From Streptomyces viridiviolaceus (GTDB lineage: Bacteria > Actinomycetota > Actinomycetes > Streptomycetales > Streptomycetaceae), in the NCBI RefSeq assembly GCF_014650995.1, contig NZ_BMWA01000015.1, positions 62,001 to 126,000 on the forward strand: a stretch of 64,000 bases of DNA. The letters run 5' to 3'. The stretch's first letter is position 1. Each line of letters opens with the position of its first letter. The notes under the pieces were generated by a model. It saw only the letters and a program-made list of their open reading frames with translations. It did not search any database and had not been told where the DNA came from. The translations under genes were made by a program, and so were the position numbers. This document shows positions 50,138-58,324 of this stretch, piece after piece.

Positions 50138-52534
50138 ATGGCCAAGAATCACCGAACCGATCGATCCCCGGCGGAGCCCGTCTCCCGGCCGGAACCGGGC
50201 ACGGTCCTGGGCCGGCTCGCCTCGGGGCCGAGCCGGGCTGCGCGCATCACTCATACGGAGCACTTGCCCCCACGGGCGGGTCGGCATGCCGTCTGGCCGG
50301 ACCGGATTCGCCCGGAGGTGATCGCGGCGGTGCGCACCGCGGGGATCGAACACCCGTGGGCCCACCAGGCACAAGCGGCCGAGCACGCCCTGGACGGCGA
50401 CTCGGTCGTCGTCGCCACCGGAACCGCCTCCGGCAAGTCCCTGGCCTACCTCGTGCCGGTCCTGTCCACCCTCCTGGACGGCTCCGAGGCCCCCAACGGC
50501 CGCGGCGGGACCGCCCTCTACCTCGCCCCGACCAAGGCCCTCGCGGCCGACCAGTGCCGATCGGTGAAGGAACTTTCACAGCCGCTCGGCGCGTCGGTGC
50601 GCGCCGCCGTGTACGACGGCGACACCCCGTACGAGGAACGGGAGTGGATCCGCCAGTACGCCACCTACGTCCTGACCAACCCGGACATGCTCCACAGGGG
50701 CATCCTGCCGTCCCACCCCCGCTGGTCCTCCTTCCTGAAGGCGCTGAAGTACGTCGTCATCGACGAGTGCCACACCTACCGGGGCGTCTTCGGCTCCCAC
50801 GTCGCCCAGGTGCTGCGCAGGCTGCGCCGGCTGTGCGCCCGCTACGGCGCGTCGCCGGTGTTCCTGCTCGCCTCCGCCACCGCCGCCGAGCCCTCGGTGG
50901 CGGCCCGCCGGCTCACCGGCCTGCCGGTGGTGGAGGTCGCCGACGACGCCTCCCCGCGAGGTGAACTGGTGTTCGCCCTCTGGGAGCCGCCGCTGACCGA
51001 ACTGGAGGGCGAGAAGGGCGCACCGGTTCGCCGCACGGCCACCGCCGAGGCCGCCGACCTGCTCACCGACCTCACCGTGCAGGGCATGCGCTCGATCGCC
51101 TTCGTGCGTTCCCGGCGCGGCGCCGAGCTGATCTCGGTGATCGCCCAGGAGCGGCTGGCCGAGGTCGACCGGTCGCTGGCCCGGCGCGTCGCGGCATACC
51201 GCGGCGGCTACCTCCCCGAGGAGCGACGCGCCCTCGAACGCGCCCTCCACTCCGGCGAGCTCCTCGGCCTCGCGGCGACCAACGCCCTCGAACTCGGCGT
51301 CGACATCTCCGGTCTGGACGCCGTGGTGATCGCCGGATACCCCGGCACACGGGCGTCGCTGTGGCAGCAGGCCGGCCGGGCGGGGCGGTCCGGGCAGGGG
51401 GCACTGGCGGTGCTGGTCGCCCGGGACGACCCGCTGGACACCTTCCTCGTCCACCATCCGGAGGCCCTGTTCGACCAGCCGGTGGAGTCCACCGTCCTCG
51501 ATCCGGACAACCCCTACGTCCTCGCCCCCCACCTGTGCGCGGCGGCGGCCGAGCTGCCGCTGACGGACCAGGACCTGAAGCTGTTCGGCCCCGCGTGCGA
51601 GGAGCTGCTCCCCCAGCTGGAGGCCGCGAAGCTGCTGCGCCGCCGGACCAGGGCCTGGCACTGGACCCGCCGCGAACGGGCCGCCGACCTGACCGACATC
51701 CGCGGCGCGGGCGGACCGCCGGTCCAGGTCGTCGAGGCCGGGACGGGCCGGCTGCTGGGCACGGTCGACGCCGAGGCCGCCCACACGGCGGTCCACGAGG
51801 GCGCCGTGCACCTGCACCAGGGCCGCACGTATCTCGTGCGCTCCCTGGACCTGGAGAACTCCGTCGCGCTGGTGGAGCAGGCCTCCCCGCCGTACTCGAC
51901 GGTCGCCCGCGACACGACGACGATCTCCGTCCTGGAGACGGACGTCGAGGTCCCGTGGGGCGACGGCCGCCTGTGCTACGGCTCGGTCGAGGTCACCAAC
52001 CAGGTCGTCTCCTTCCTCCGCCGGCGCCTGATCACCGGCGAGGTCCTGGGCGAGTCGAAGCTCGACCTCCCTCCTCGGACGCTGCGCACGCGCGCGGTGT
52101 GGTGGACGGTCACCGAAGACCAGCTGGACGCGGCCCGGGTGAACCCGGAGATCCTCGGCGGGGCCCTGCACGCCGCCGAGCACGCGTCGATCGGCATGCT
52201 GCCGCTGTTCGCGACCTGCGACCGCTGGGACATCGGCGGCGTGTCGGTGCCGCTCCACCCGGACACGCTGCTGCCGACGGTCTTCGTGTACGACGGCCAC
52301 CCCGGCGGCGCGGGCTTCGCCGAGCGCGCCTTCCACACGGCCTCCGCGTGGCTCGCGGCCACCCGCGAGGCCATCGCATCCTGCGAGTGCGACGCGGGCT
52401 GCCCGTCCTGCATCCAGTCCCCCAAGTGCGGCAACGGCAACGAGCCACTGCACAAGAGGGGAGCCGTGCGTCTCCTCACGGAGCTGCTGCGGGGGGCGGA
52501 GGCGGGGGAACGCCTGCAGACGGACGGTCAGTAG
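50138..52534 (+). CDS. DEAD/DEAH-box helicase with DUF1998-type Cys cluster (MrfA/Hrq1-like)
   Basis: A 798-aa superfamily 2 helicase: Walker A ATGTASGKSLAYLVP near residue 98, motif II VIDECHTYRG, motif III ASATAAEP, and motif VI QQAGRAGRSGQG. A C-terminal domain ends with four cysteines in CECDAGCPSCIQSPKCGNGN, the metal site of MrfA (YprA) helicases that repair mitomycin-type damage. A DNA repair role is likely. Start: ATG at 50138; the in-frame ATG at 50057 would add 27 residues not typical of the family. It is adjacent to the tad operon, as in M. tuberculosis (Rv3649 region). Confidence 0.9.
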   Translation: MAKNHRTDRSPAEPVSRPEPGTVLGRLASGPSRAARITHTEHLPPRAGRHAVWPDRIRPEVIAAVRTAGIEHPWAHQAQAAEHALDGDSVVVATGTASGKSLAYLVPVLSTLLDGSEAPNGRGGTALYLAPTKALAADQCRSVKELSQPLGASVRAAVYDGDTPYEEREWIRQYATYVLTNPDMLHRGILPSHPRWSSFLKALKYVVIDECHTYRGVFGSHVAQVLRRLRRLCARYGASPVFLLASATAAEPSVAARRLTGLPVVEVADDASPRGELVFALWEPPLTELEGEKGAPVRRTATAEAADLLTDLTVQGMRSIAFVRSRRGAELISVIAQERLAEVDRSLARRVAAYRGGYLPEERRALERALHSGELLGLAATNALELGVDISGLDAVVIAGYPGTRASLWQQAGRAGRSGQGALAVLVARDDPLDTFLVHHPEALFDQPVESTVLDPDNPYVLAPHLCAAAAELPLTDQDLKLFGPACEELLPQLEAAKLLRRRTRAWHWTRRERAADLTDIRGAGGPPVQVVEAGTGRLLGTVDAEAAHTAVHEGAVHLHQGRTYLVRSLDLENSVALVEQASPPYSTVARDTTTISVLETDVEVPWGDGRLCYGSVEVTNQVVSFLRRRLITGEVLGESKLDLPPRTLRTRAVWWTVTEDQLDAARVNPEILGGALHAAEHASIGMLPLFATCDRWDIGGVSVPLHPDTLLPTVFVYDGHPGGAGFAERAFHTASAWLAATREAIASCECDAGCPSCIQSPKCGNGNEPLHKRGAVRLLTELLRGAEAGERLQTDGQ

Positions 52535-53003
52535 CCCGAAGGCCGTCGACCGGTGGCCCCGCAGGCAGAGGACCGGCAGGCAGAGAGCCGGCGGGGAGAG
52601 AGCCAGCAGGCCGAAGGCCGGCGGCGGGCGGGGGGCCGGCAGGTGCGGGCGGCCCCGCTCTCGCCCGGACCTCCGCCGCGAAGGGCCCCCGTCCCGACGC
52701 CGCCGTCACGTCCGAGATCCGGTCGGTCAGGACGCACCGCACGAGCCGCGTCCCCTGGGCCCGCGCGATGCCGTCCGCCCGGGCACACGCGGCCTCACCG
52801 CCCCGGGCCCAGTGGTCCGCCGCCGCGAGCGCCGCGAGATCGGCGCCGCCGGCCGCGCGATGCCGTGCCACGACGGCCTGCCCCAGGGCCAGCACCACAC
52901 CGAACACCAGGCAGAGCACGGCGACTGCCCCCATGCTCCACACGGTCGCGGACCCGCGATCCGACCCCCGTCCGATCGCCGGACGGCACGAGTGTCCGCC
53001 CAT
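52476..53003 (-). CDS. TadE/TadG-like protein (Rv3654c type)
   Basis: A 175-aa protein: N-terminal GSATVWSMGAVAVLCLVFGV with the pilin-like hydrophobic helix, then HRAAGGADLAALAAADHWAR and a long Pro/Ala/Gly tail with repeats (PAGSLPAGSLPAGPLPAGPP). The family is described as secretion/DNA translocation related TadE-like. The ATG at 53003 has GGGGGAG 8 nt upstream. It is the last gene of the tad operon and its 3' end overlaps the end of the helicase gene by 59 bp on the opposite strand. Confidence 0.82.
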   Translation of the reverse strand: MGGHSCRPAIGRGSDRGSATVWSMGAVAVLCLVFGVVLALGQAVVARHRAAGGADLAALAAADHWARGGEAACARADGIARAQGTRLVRCVLTDRISDVTAASGRGPFAAEVRARAGPPAPAGPPPAAGLRPAGSLPAGSLPAGPLPAGPPVDGLRATDRPSAGVPPPPPPAAAP

Positions 53004-53022
53004 CAGCTCGTCTCCCCCCGCA

Positions 53023-53400
53023 TCACGTCGCCGCCCCCGCCGTGCCCTCCACGGCCGCCACGGCCTCCTCCCGCACCTCGAACGGCAGGCCCTGCAGCAG
53101 CGGCGGCGCGGCCACGACGACCACGCGGACCCGGTCCGCCTCCCTTTCGACCGTGACCTGCGCTCCGCGCGGTGCCGCCTCCCGGGCGGCCTCGACGACC
53201 GCGTCGGCCGGGTCCTGCCGGGCCGCCGCACGGGCGCCCGTCCTGGCCGCGTCCACGCACTGGATCTGGGCGGCCACGACCAGCAGCGCCCACACCAGCC
53301 CCATCGCGAACACCGCTAGTACCGGCAGCACCACAGCCGTCTCCGCGGTCACGAAACCCCGGTCGGCTCCTCTGCGCCACTTCCGCTCACATCCGCGCAT
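53023..53400 (-). CDS. TadE family pseudopilin
   Basis: A 125-aa protein with the TadE pattern: basic N-terminus, then GFVTAETAVVLPVLAVFAMG with the conserved Glu 5 residues after the Gly processing site, and a small extracytoplasmic domain. The start overlaps the DUF4244 gene by 14 bp. Minor pilin of the type IVb-like assembly. Confidence 0.87.
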   Translation of the reverse strand: MRGCERKWRRGADRGFVTAETAVVLPVLAVFAMGLVWALLVVAAQIQCVDAARTGARAAARQDPADAVVEAAREAAPRGAQVTVEREADRVRVVVVAAPPLLQGLPFEVREEAVAAVEGTAGAAT

Positions 53401-53614
53401 CGAGCGCCTGCTTCACGATGGCCTGCAGTTCCGCGCTGACCGCCCCGCTCGTCAGCACCTTGTAGAGGACCACCGCGAACGCCACCGCCGCGACGATGCC
53501 CATCGCGTACTCGGACGTCACCATTCCCGCGTCCCTCCGCGCGGCCCGTCGCCGCGCCGCCCGTGCCCCGCACACCAGGGCACGCAGCCGTGCCCGTACC
53601 GCCTGATACATCAC
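53387..53614 (-). CDS. DUF4244 Flp-type pilin
   Basis: A 75-aa protein: basic leader ending RRDAGMVTSEYAMGIVAAVA. Gly followed by the hydrophobic helix with Glu at +5 (TSEYA) is the Flp prepilin cleavage pattern. The helix and short C-terminus fit DUF4244, the major pilin of actinobacterial tad loci. The ATG at 53614 (or 53611) follows a G-rich box. Confidence 0.88.
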   Translation of the reverse strand: MMYQAVRARLRALVCGARAARRRAARRDAGMVTSEYAMGIVAAVAFAVVLYKVLTSGAVSAELQAIVKQALDARM

Positions 53615-53683
53615 AACCCCCGTAGGAATCCGGTCCTGTCACTCACTCGCTCGTCCGTCGGTCGCTCACCTGCCGGCACCCCG

Positions 53684-54478
53684 TCATCCACCACCTCCTC
53701 CCCCTCCCAGCACTCCGCCCGCGAGCCCGATCACCACCGGCAGCACACCCACGGCGATGAACGCGGGCAGGAAGCACAGCCCCACCGGTGCGGTGATCAG
53801 CACGGCCGCCCGGCGGGCCCGGGCCGTCGTGGCGCGCGCCCAGTCGGCGCGGGCCTGTGCGGCGATCCGGGCAACCGGTCCGGCCGCGGGCAGGCCGGAC
53901 ACGGCGGCCCGTTCCAGCAGCCGCGCCAGGGGCCCGGCGCCGGGAATCGCGGCCAGCCCGCGCCAGGCGCCCCCCGGTTCCCCGCCAAGGCGTACTTCCG
54001 CCGCACCGTGCGCCAGCGCCTCCCCGACGGGACCGCCGAGGGCGTCGCCCACGGCCCGCGCCGCGAGTACCGGACCGGCGCCCGCCGCGATGCAGGCCGC
54101 CAGCAGGTCGGCCGCAAGCGGCAGCCGGCGGGCCGCCTCCGCGGCCACGGTCTCCGCAGCGGTCCTGTCGGCCACCGACCGCCGCCTGTGCCATCGCCAC
54201 AGCCCGGCCGCGGCCGCCAGCCCCACCAGGACACCGGCGACACCACCGACGAGCACCCAGCCGGCGCACACCGTGCCCACCAGGGGCAGCCCGTCGCGTG
54301 CGACGCCGAGCACCTCCAAGCGCGGGGCCGTGCGCGCCGGCTCCGGGGCCAGCAGGCCGGTGAGCCTCCTGCGCACCCTCCGTTCCCGCCGGACGGCTCC
54401 GATCCGGCGCACCAGCCAGCCGACGGCCAGCACCGTCCCCACCACTGCCCCCAGCCTGTGGACAACGTCCCCGTTCAC
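53684..54478 (-). CDS. tadC: type II secretion F family protein, TadC-like
   Basis: A 264-aa inner membrane protein of the pilus platform. One hydrophobic segment lies near residue 10, a T2SF cytosolic domain (LPLAADLLAACIAAGAGPVL) is central, and the last segments are VLITAPVGLCFLPAFIAVGV and LPVVIGLAGGVLG. A GTGA overlap with tadB fixes the GTG at 54478 as start. It ends in a run of Gly codons. Confidence 0.87.
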   Translation of the reverse strand: MNGDVVHRLGAVVGTVLAVGWLVRRIGAVRRERRVRRRLTGLLAPEPARTAPRLEVLGVARDGLPLVGTVCAGWVLVGGVAGVLVGLAAAAGLWRWHRRRSVADRTAAETVAAEAARRLPLAADLLAACIAAGAGPVLAARAVGDALGGPVGEALAHGAAEVRLGGEPGGAWRGLAAIPGAGPLARLLERAAVSGLPAAGPVARIAAQARADWARATTARARRAAVLITAPVGLCFLPAFIAVGVLPVVIGLAGGVLGGGGGGG

Positions 54479-55347
54479 GCCGCCGCCTCCGCTCGCCGCA
54501 CGATCCGCACGACCCACCACGCCCCCAGGCCCTCCAGCACCGCGCCGGCCAGGAGGCAGCCCAGCCCCGCTCCGGTGTGCAGCAGCACGTGCAGCGGGTC
54601 GGCGCCGAGCGCGACGCCGAGGAGGAGCCCCAGGACCGGCAGGCCGGCGAGCATCACCGCCGTGGCACGCGCGCCCGCCAACTGGGCCCGCAGGTCGGCA
54701 CGCTGATCCCGTTCGGCGCGCAGTGCCCCCTCCAGCCGGTCGAGCCCGGCCGCGAGGCCGGCGCCCTGGTCGACGGCCACCTGCCAGCACGCCGCGAGGC
54801 CCCGAAGCCCGTCGGCGCCCGGCTGCCCCGCCGCCGCCGCGAGGGCACCCGGGACGTCCCCGCCGAACCGGGCGGCCGCCAGCACCGCCGCCTGCGCGTC
54901 GCCGAGCCCTCCGGAGTCGTGTGCGGCGGACAGCAGCGCCTCGCCCGGCTGCCGCCCCGCCCGCACTTCGCCGGCGAGCGCACCGCACAGCGCGATCACC
55001 GCGTCCTGCCGGATCTCGCGGGCCCGCCGGGCCTGCCCCGCCAGCCGCATCCGCCGCAGCACCGGCACCCCGGCCGCCCCCGCGACGACCGGAACCACCG
55101 AATTGCCCAGCACGGCCAGCACCAGCCCGGCCGCGAGCGACCACCACTCGGCCCGCAGCCGCCCCCGGACACGCCGCAGCCGGTCCGACACCTGGCGCGT
55201 CACAGGCGGCCCGGTCCCGAACGTCCCGCCGCCCGCCAGCATCAGCCGCGCGCGCCGCGCCTGTGGATGCCGTCCGTCGGTCAGCCACGCCGCGGCCCCC
55301 AGGCACACCAGGGCCGCCCCCGTCGCCCACTGCCCCGTACCCGTCAC
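54475..55347 (-). CDS. tadB: type II secretion F family protein, TadB-like
   Basis: A 290-aa polytopic protein with two hydrophobic N-terminal segments, the T2SF domain (IRQDAVIALCGALAGEVRAG, then GDAQAAVLAAARFGGDVPGA), and two C-terminal segments. It is paired with TadC as the pilus platform. The GTG at 55347 overlaps the tadA stop codon (GTGA), and GGGAGA lies 8 nt upstream. Confidence 0.88.
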   Translation of the reverse strand: MTGTGQWATGAALVCLGAAAWLTDGRHPQARRARLMLAGGGTFGTGPPVTRQVSDRLRRVRGRLRAEWWSLAAGLVLAVLGNSVVPVVAGAAGVPVLRRMRLAGQARRAREIRQDAVIALCGALAGEVRAGRQPGEALLSAAHDSGGLGDAQAAVLAAARFGGDVPGALAAAAGQPGADGLRGLAACWQVAVDQGAGLAAGLDRLEGALRAERDQRADLRAQLAGARATAVMLAGLPVLGLLLGVALGADPLHVLLHTGAGLGCLLAGAVLEGLGAWWVVRIVRRAEAAA

Positions 55348-56612
55348 CTGCACATCTCCCTTCGTAGGGCTCGGGCGTCGAGGCCCGTCCCGCGCAACAG
55401 CTCCCGCAGCCGCTCCCACCCGCGTTCACGGGCGAACGCCTCCGCCTCCCAGCGCAGCGCCGGCACCGTCCGCACCAGCCCCGACAGGTCCCGTTCCAAG
55501 ACGTGCACCTCGGCGATCCGCCGGCGCCCCGCGCGGTCGCGGACCAGATGCAGGACCACGGACAGGGCCGCCGCCAGCTGGCTGTGCAGCGCGGCCCGGT
55601 CCAGTCCGGCGGCCGTACCGAGCGCTTCCAGTCGTGCCGGTACGTCCGCTGCGGCGTTGGCGTGCACCGTGCCGCAGCCGCCCTCGTGACCGGTGTTCAA
55701 CGCGGCGAGCAGATGGACCACCTCGGGGCCGCGCACCTCGCCGACGACGAGACGGTCCGGCCGCATCCGCAGCGCCTGACGCACGAGGTCCTCCAGGGTG
55801 ACCAGGCCCGCGCCCTCCTGATTGGCGGGTCTGGTCTCCAGCCGGACGACGTGCGGATGGTCCGGCCGCAGCTCCGCCGAGTCCTCGGCGAGCACGATCC
55901 GCTCTCCCGGCCCGACGAGCCCGAGCAGCGCGCTCAGCAGCGTCGTCTTGCCGCTGCCGGTACCGCCGCTGACGAGGAACGACAGCCGCGCGCCCAGCAG
56001 CGCGCGCAGCACGCGGTCCCCGCCCGGCGGCACGGTGCCCGCCGCCACCAGTTCGTCGAGCGTGAACGCGCGTGGCCGTACCACCCGCAGCGCCAGGCAC
56101 GTGCAGCCGACGGCGACCGGCGGCAGCACCGCGTGCAGCCGGGTGCCGTCGGGCAGCCTGGCGTCCACCCAGGGCCGGGCGTCGTCGAGCCGGCGTCCGG
56201 CCACCGCGGCGAGACGCTGCGCGAGCCGCCGCACCGCCCCGGCGTCCGCGAAGGAGACTGGCGTCAGCTCCAGGCCGCCGCCCCGGTCCACCCAGACCCG
56301 GTCCGGGGCGGACACCAGCACGTCGGTCACCGACGGATCGGCGAGCAGTGGCTCCAAGGGCCCGCTGCCGACGAGCTCGGACCGCAACTGCTCGGCGGCA
56401 CCGAGGATCTCCGCGTCCCCGAGCACCCGCCCCTGTTCCCTCAGCGCCTGCGCCACGCGCGCGGGCGTCGGTTCCGCCCCGCGCTCGGCGAGCCACCTCC
56501 GCACACCGTCGAGCAGCCCGGAGCCGGCCTCTGGGGACGTCTCGGCACCCGCCCCGGCAAAGCCTCCCACTGCCCCGCTTCCCTCCCGCGCGACAACCAC
56601 CGACGCCCTCAT
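55344..56612 (-). CDS. tadA: tad pilus assembly ATPase TadA
   Basis: A 422-aa VirB11/GspE-family ATPase powering pilus assembly. Walker A LVSGGTGSGKTTLLSALL is near residue 216; the Asp box and Walker B are in IVLAEDSAEL and DRLVVGEVRGPEVVHLLAAL, and the His box in LNTGHEGGCGTVHAN. The ATG overlaps the ssd stop (ATGA), so ssd-tadA-tadB-tadC are all chained by 4-nt overlaps. Confidence 0.94.
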   Translation of the reverse strand: MRASVVVAREGSGAVGGFAGAGAETSPEAGSGLLDGVRRWLAERGAEPTPARVAQALREQGRVLGDAEILGAAEQLRSELVGSGPLEPLLADPSVTDVLVSAPDRVWVDRGGGLELTPVSFADAGAVRRLAQRLAAVAGRRLDDARPWVDARLPDGTRLHAVLPPVAVGCTCLALRVVRPRAFTLDELVAAGTVPPGGDRVLRALLGARLSFLVSGGTGSGKTTLLSALLGLVGPGERIVLAEDSAELRPDHPHVVRLETRPANQEGAGLVTLEDLVRQALRMRPDRLVVGEVRGPEVVHLLAALNTGHEGGCGTVHANAAADVPARLEALGTAAGLDRAALHSQLAAALSVVLHLVRDRAGRRRIAEVHVLERDLSGLVRTVPALRWEAEAFARERGWERLRELLRGTGLDARALRREMCR

Positions 56613-57724
56613 CCGGCCCCACCCGCCTCCACCAGCGCCCGCTCCCAGAACTGGCGGCAGAAGCGCGCCAGCGGCCCCCGCCGGGCCGCGCCCGGCGGCT
56701 CACCGCCCCCGGCCGCGCGCAGCAGCCCGGGTTCCGCAGGGACCTCACCGGCGAGCGGGAGTCCGAGCAGCCTCGCCACCTCGCGGTCGTCGAGCCCGGG
56801 CGCGTACGGCCCGCGTACCGCGATCCTCAGGTCTCGCAGCACCATGCCGACCGCGGAGGCCACCCGCCCGGCGGCCGCGACGGCGCGCAGTTCGGCCGGG
56901 ACGACCAGGAGCCCGACGTCGAGCTGGGCGAGCACCTCGGCGACCCCGTCGTCGATCCGGCGCGGAAGGTCGACCACGACCGTGCCGCCCCTGCGCCGGG
57001 CCGCGGCGAGGACCGCCCGCACGGCCTGCGGCGGCACCGCGACGCAGTCCCCCCGGTCCCAGCTCAGCACCCGCAACGAGTGCAGCTCGGGCAGTGACTC
57101 CTCCAGGGCGCCGCCGCCGACCCGGCCCCGCGAGGCGGCGAACGCGGGCCACCTCAGCCCCTCGGCCGTCTCTCCGCCGAGGAGCACGTCGAGTCCGCCG
57201 CCCAGCGGATCGGCGTCCACCAGCAGGCTGCGCAGACCCTCCCGCGCGGAGGTGACGGCGAGCGCGCACGCCAGCGTGGACGCCCCGGCACCGCCCCGGC
57301 CGCCGATGACGCCGACGGTGAGGGCGGGCCGGCCGACTCCCTCGGCGACGTCGGCGATGCGGTCGACCAGCCACTGCTCTCCGTCGGGCAGCATCAGGAC
57401 GTGGTCCGCGCCGATCTCGACGGCCCGCCGCCAGACCCCCGGGTCGTCCTGGTCGCGGCCGACGAGGACCACGCCGCGTCTGCGCGCGGCCCCGCGTACC
57501 CGCCGTGCGGCGTCGTCGCCGACCAGGACGAGCGGCGCGCCCTCCCAGCCGCCCCGGCCGTCGGCCGCCGAGGGCATCGAGTGGTGCACCTCCGGGGTGG
57601 CTCCCGCAGCGGCGCACAGGCGCAGTAGGTCGTCCAGGAGTTCGGTGTCCTCGGTGACGATCAGCGGTCCGCTCTGCCGCCCTCCGGCGGCGGGCGGTGG
57701 ATCGTGTGTCACGTTTCCAGCCAT
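56609..57724 (-). CDS. ssd: septum site-determining protein Ssd / TadZ-like
   Basis: A 371-aa protein with an N-terminal receiver-like region (about 1-130) and a C-terminal MinD/ParA-like ATPase domain. The deviant Walker A reads GVIGGRGGAGASTLACALAV: the signature KGG and the GK lysine are changed, as in other Ssd proteins. M. tuberculosis Ssd (Rv3660c) inhibits division; TadZ localises tad machines. First gene of the operon. The ATG at 57724 has GGGGGA upstream, and a 6C RNA lies about 420 bp further upstream. Confidence 0.86.
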   Translation of the reverse strand: MAGNVTHDPPPAAGGRQSGPLIVTEDTELLDDLLRLCAAAGATPEVHHSMPSAADGRGGWEGAPLVLVGDDAARRVRGAARRRGVVLVGRDQDDPGVWRRAVEIGADHVLMLPDGEQWLVDRIADVAEGVGRPALTVGVIGGRGGAGASTLACALAVTSAREGLRSLLVDADPLGGGLDVLLGGETAEGLRWPAFAASRGRVGGGALEESLPELHSLRVLSWDRGDCVAVPPQAVRAVLAAARRRGGTVVVDLPRRIDDGVAEVLAQLDVGLLVVPAELRAVAAAGRVASAVGMVLRDLRIAVRGPYAPGLDDREVARLLGLPLAGEVPAEPGLLRAAGGGEPPGAARRGPLARFCRQFWERALVEAGGAG

Positions 57725-58142
57725 GTCCTGCGTCCCCCTTCGCTGCCTCTCGCGCGGCCCCTGCGGCCCCGCGGTTCCCCGACGTGTGAAGCCCCGGTGA
57801 CGGTCTCCATATGAACGGCCGACCAAATCCGGCCATAGGCGTCCGACAAACGGAACCGGTCGTGAAGTCGGCACGGCCGGACGCGTGGGAATCACGGTGC
57901 AGCGATCCGGGAAATCGTGTGGATCTTGGTCGATAACTGTGGACAACTCGACAGTTGTGAATATCGCCATCACCCATACCGGTGAGCCCACGCAAGCCCG
58001 CCACGCCCCGCGCACACCATCCGCAGAGCAGCCCTGTGACTACACAGAGTGAACGATCAGGAGCATGGCAAAGCCGCGACCCATGGGCGCCGAGCACGAC
58101 ACCTGAACCACGCGGACAAGAGGAAAACCCACCCGGACATGC
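57725..58142. other. ssd upstream region
   Basis: About 420 bp without a supported gene. It includes a perfect DnaA box and an overlapping inverted repeat ACAACT-N4-AGTTGT (57943-57958), in an AT-richer stretch at 57890-57970. A 63-codon plus-strand open frame at 58049-58240 runs through the 6C hairpins and is unlikely to be coding. Confidence 0.55.
57918..57946 (-). promoter_or_regulatory. DnaA boxes
   Basis: TTGTCCACA, the preferred Streptomyces DnaA box, is read on the minus strand at 57946-57938. A weaker copy, AGATCCACA, lies 20 bp away at 57926-57918 in the same orientation. Confidence 0.5.
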
Positions 58143-58208
58143 GACGACCCCCGCCGGGGGGGAGAGCGGGGGTCGTCTCCACGGCCGACTCGGGGGGGGA
58201 GGAGTCGG
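58143..58208 (-). ncRNA. 6C RNA
   Basis: On the minus strand two hairpins carry C-rich loops. Hairpin 1 (58208-58185): stem CCGACTC/GAGTCGG (7 bp) with loop CTCCCCCCCC. Hairpin 2 (58177-58143): stem GACGACCCCCGC/GCGGGGGTCGTC (12 bp) with loop TCTCCCCCCCG. Two stems with at least six C in each loop define the actinobacterial 6C RNA family. The location between ssd and an HAD phosphatase gene matches the 6C RNA (B11) of M. tuberculosis. The exact transcript ends are not visible; downstream is GGGTTTTCCTCTTG. Confidence 0.88.
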
Positions 58209-58324
58209 ACCGGGTTAGCACGGTCGCGAACGATCCGTGACTTCCATGGTGTACCCGAGAGCCCTCTCAGGCAAACCCACGCGCCCCACCTTACGCCGAA
58301 TGGGCTGCACCTATGCTCTGGGGC

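Noticed and set aside
53684..55429. A 581-codon frame extending TadC over TadB
   Set aside because: The first part is Gly/Arg/Pro noise; TadB is clearly encoded in the other frame and a GTGA overlap marks the TadC start.
58049..58240. A 63-codon plus-strand frame between ssd and the HAD gene
   Set aside because: It runs through both hairpins of the 6C RNA; its composition is dictated by the G-runs.
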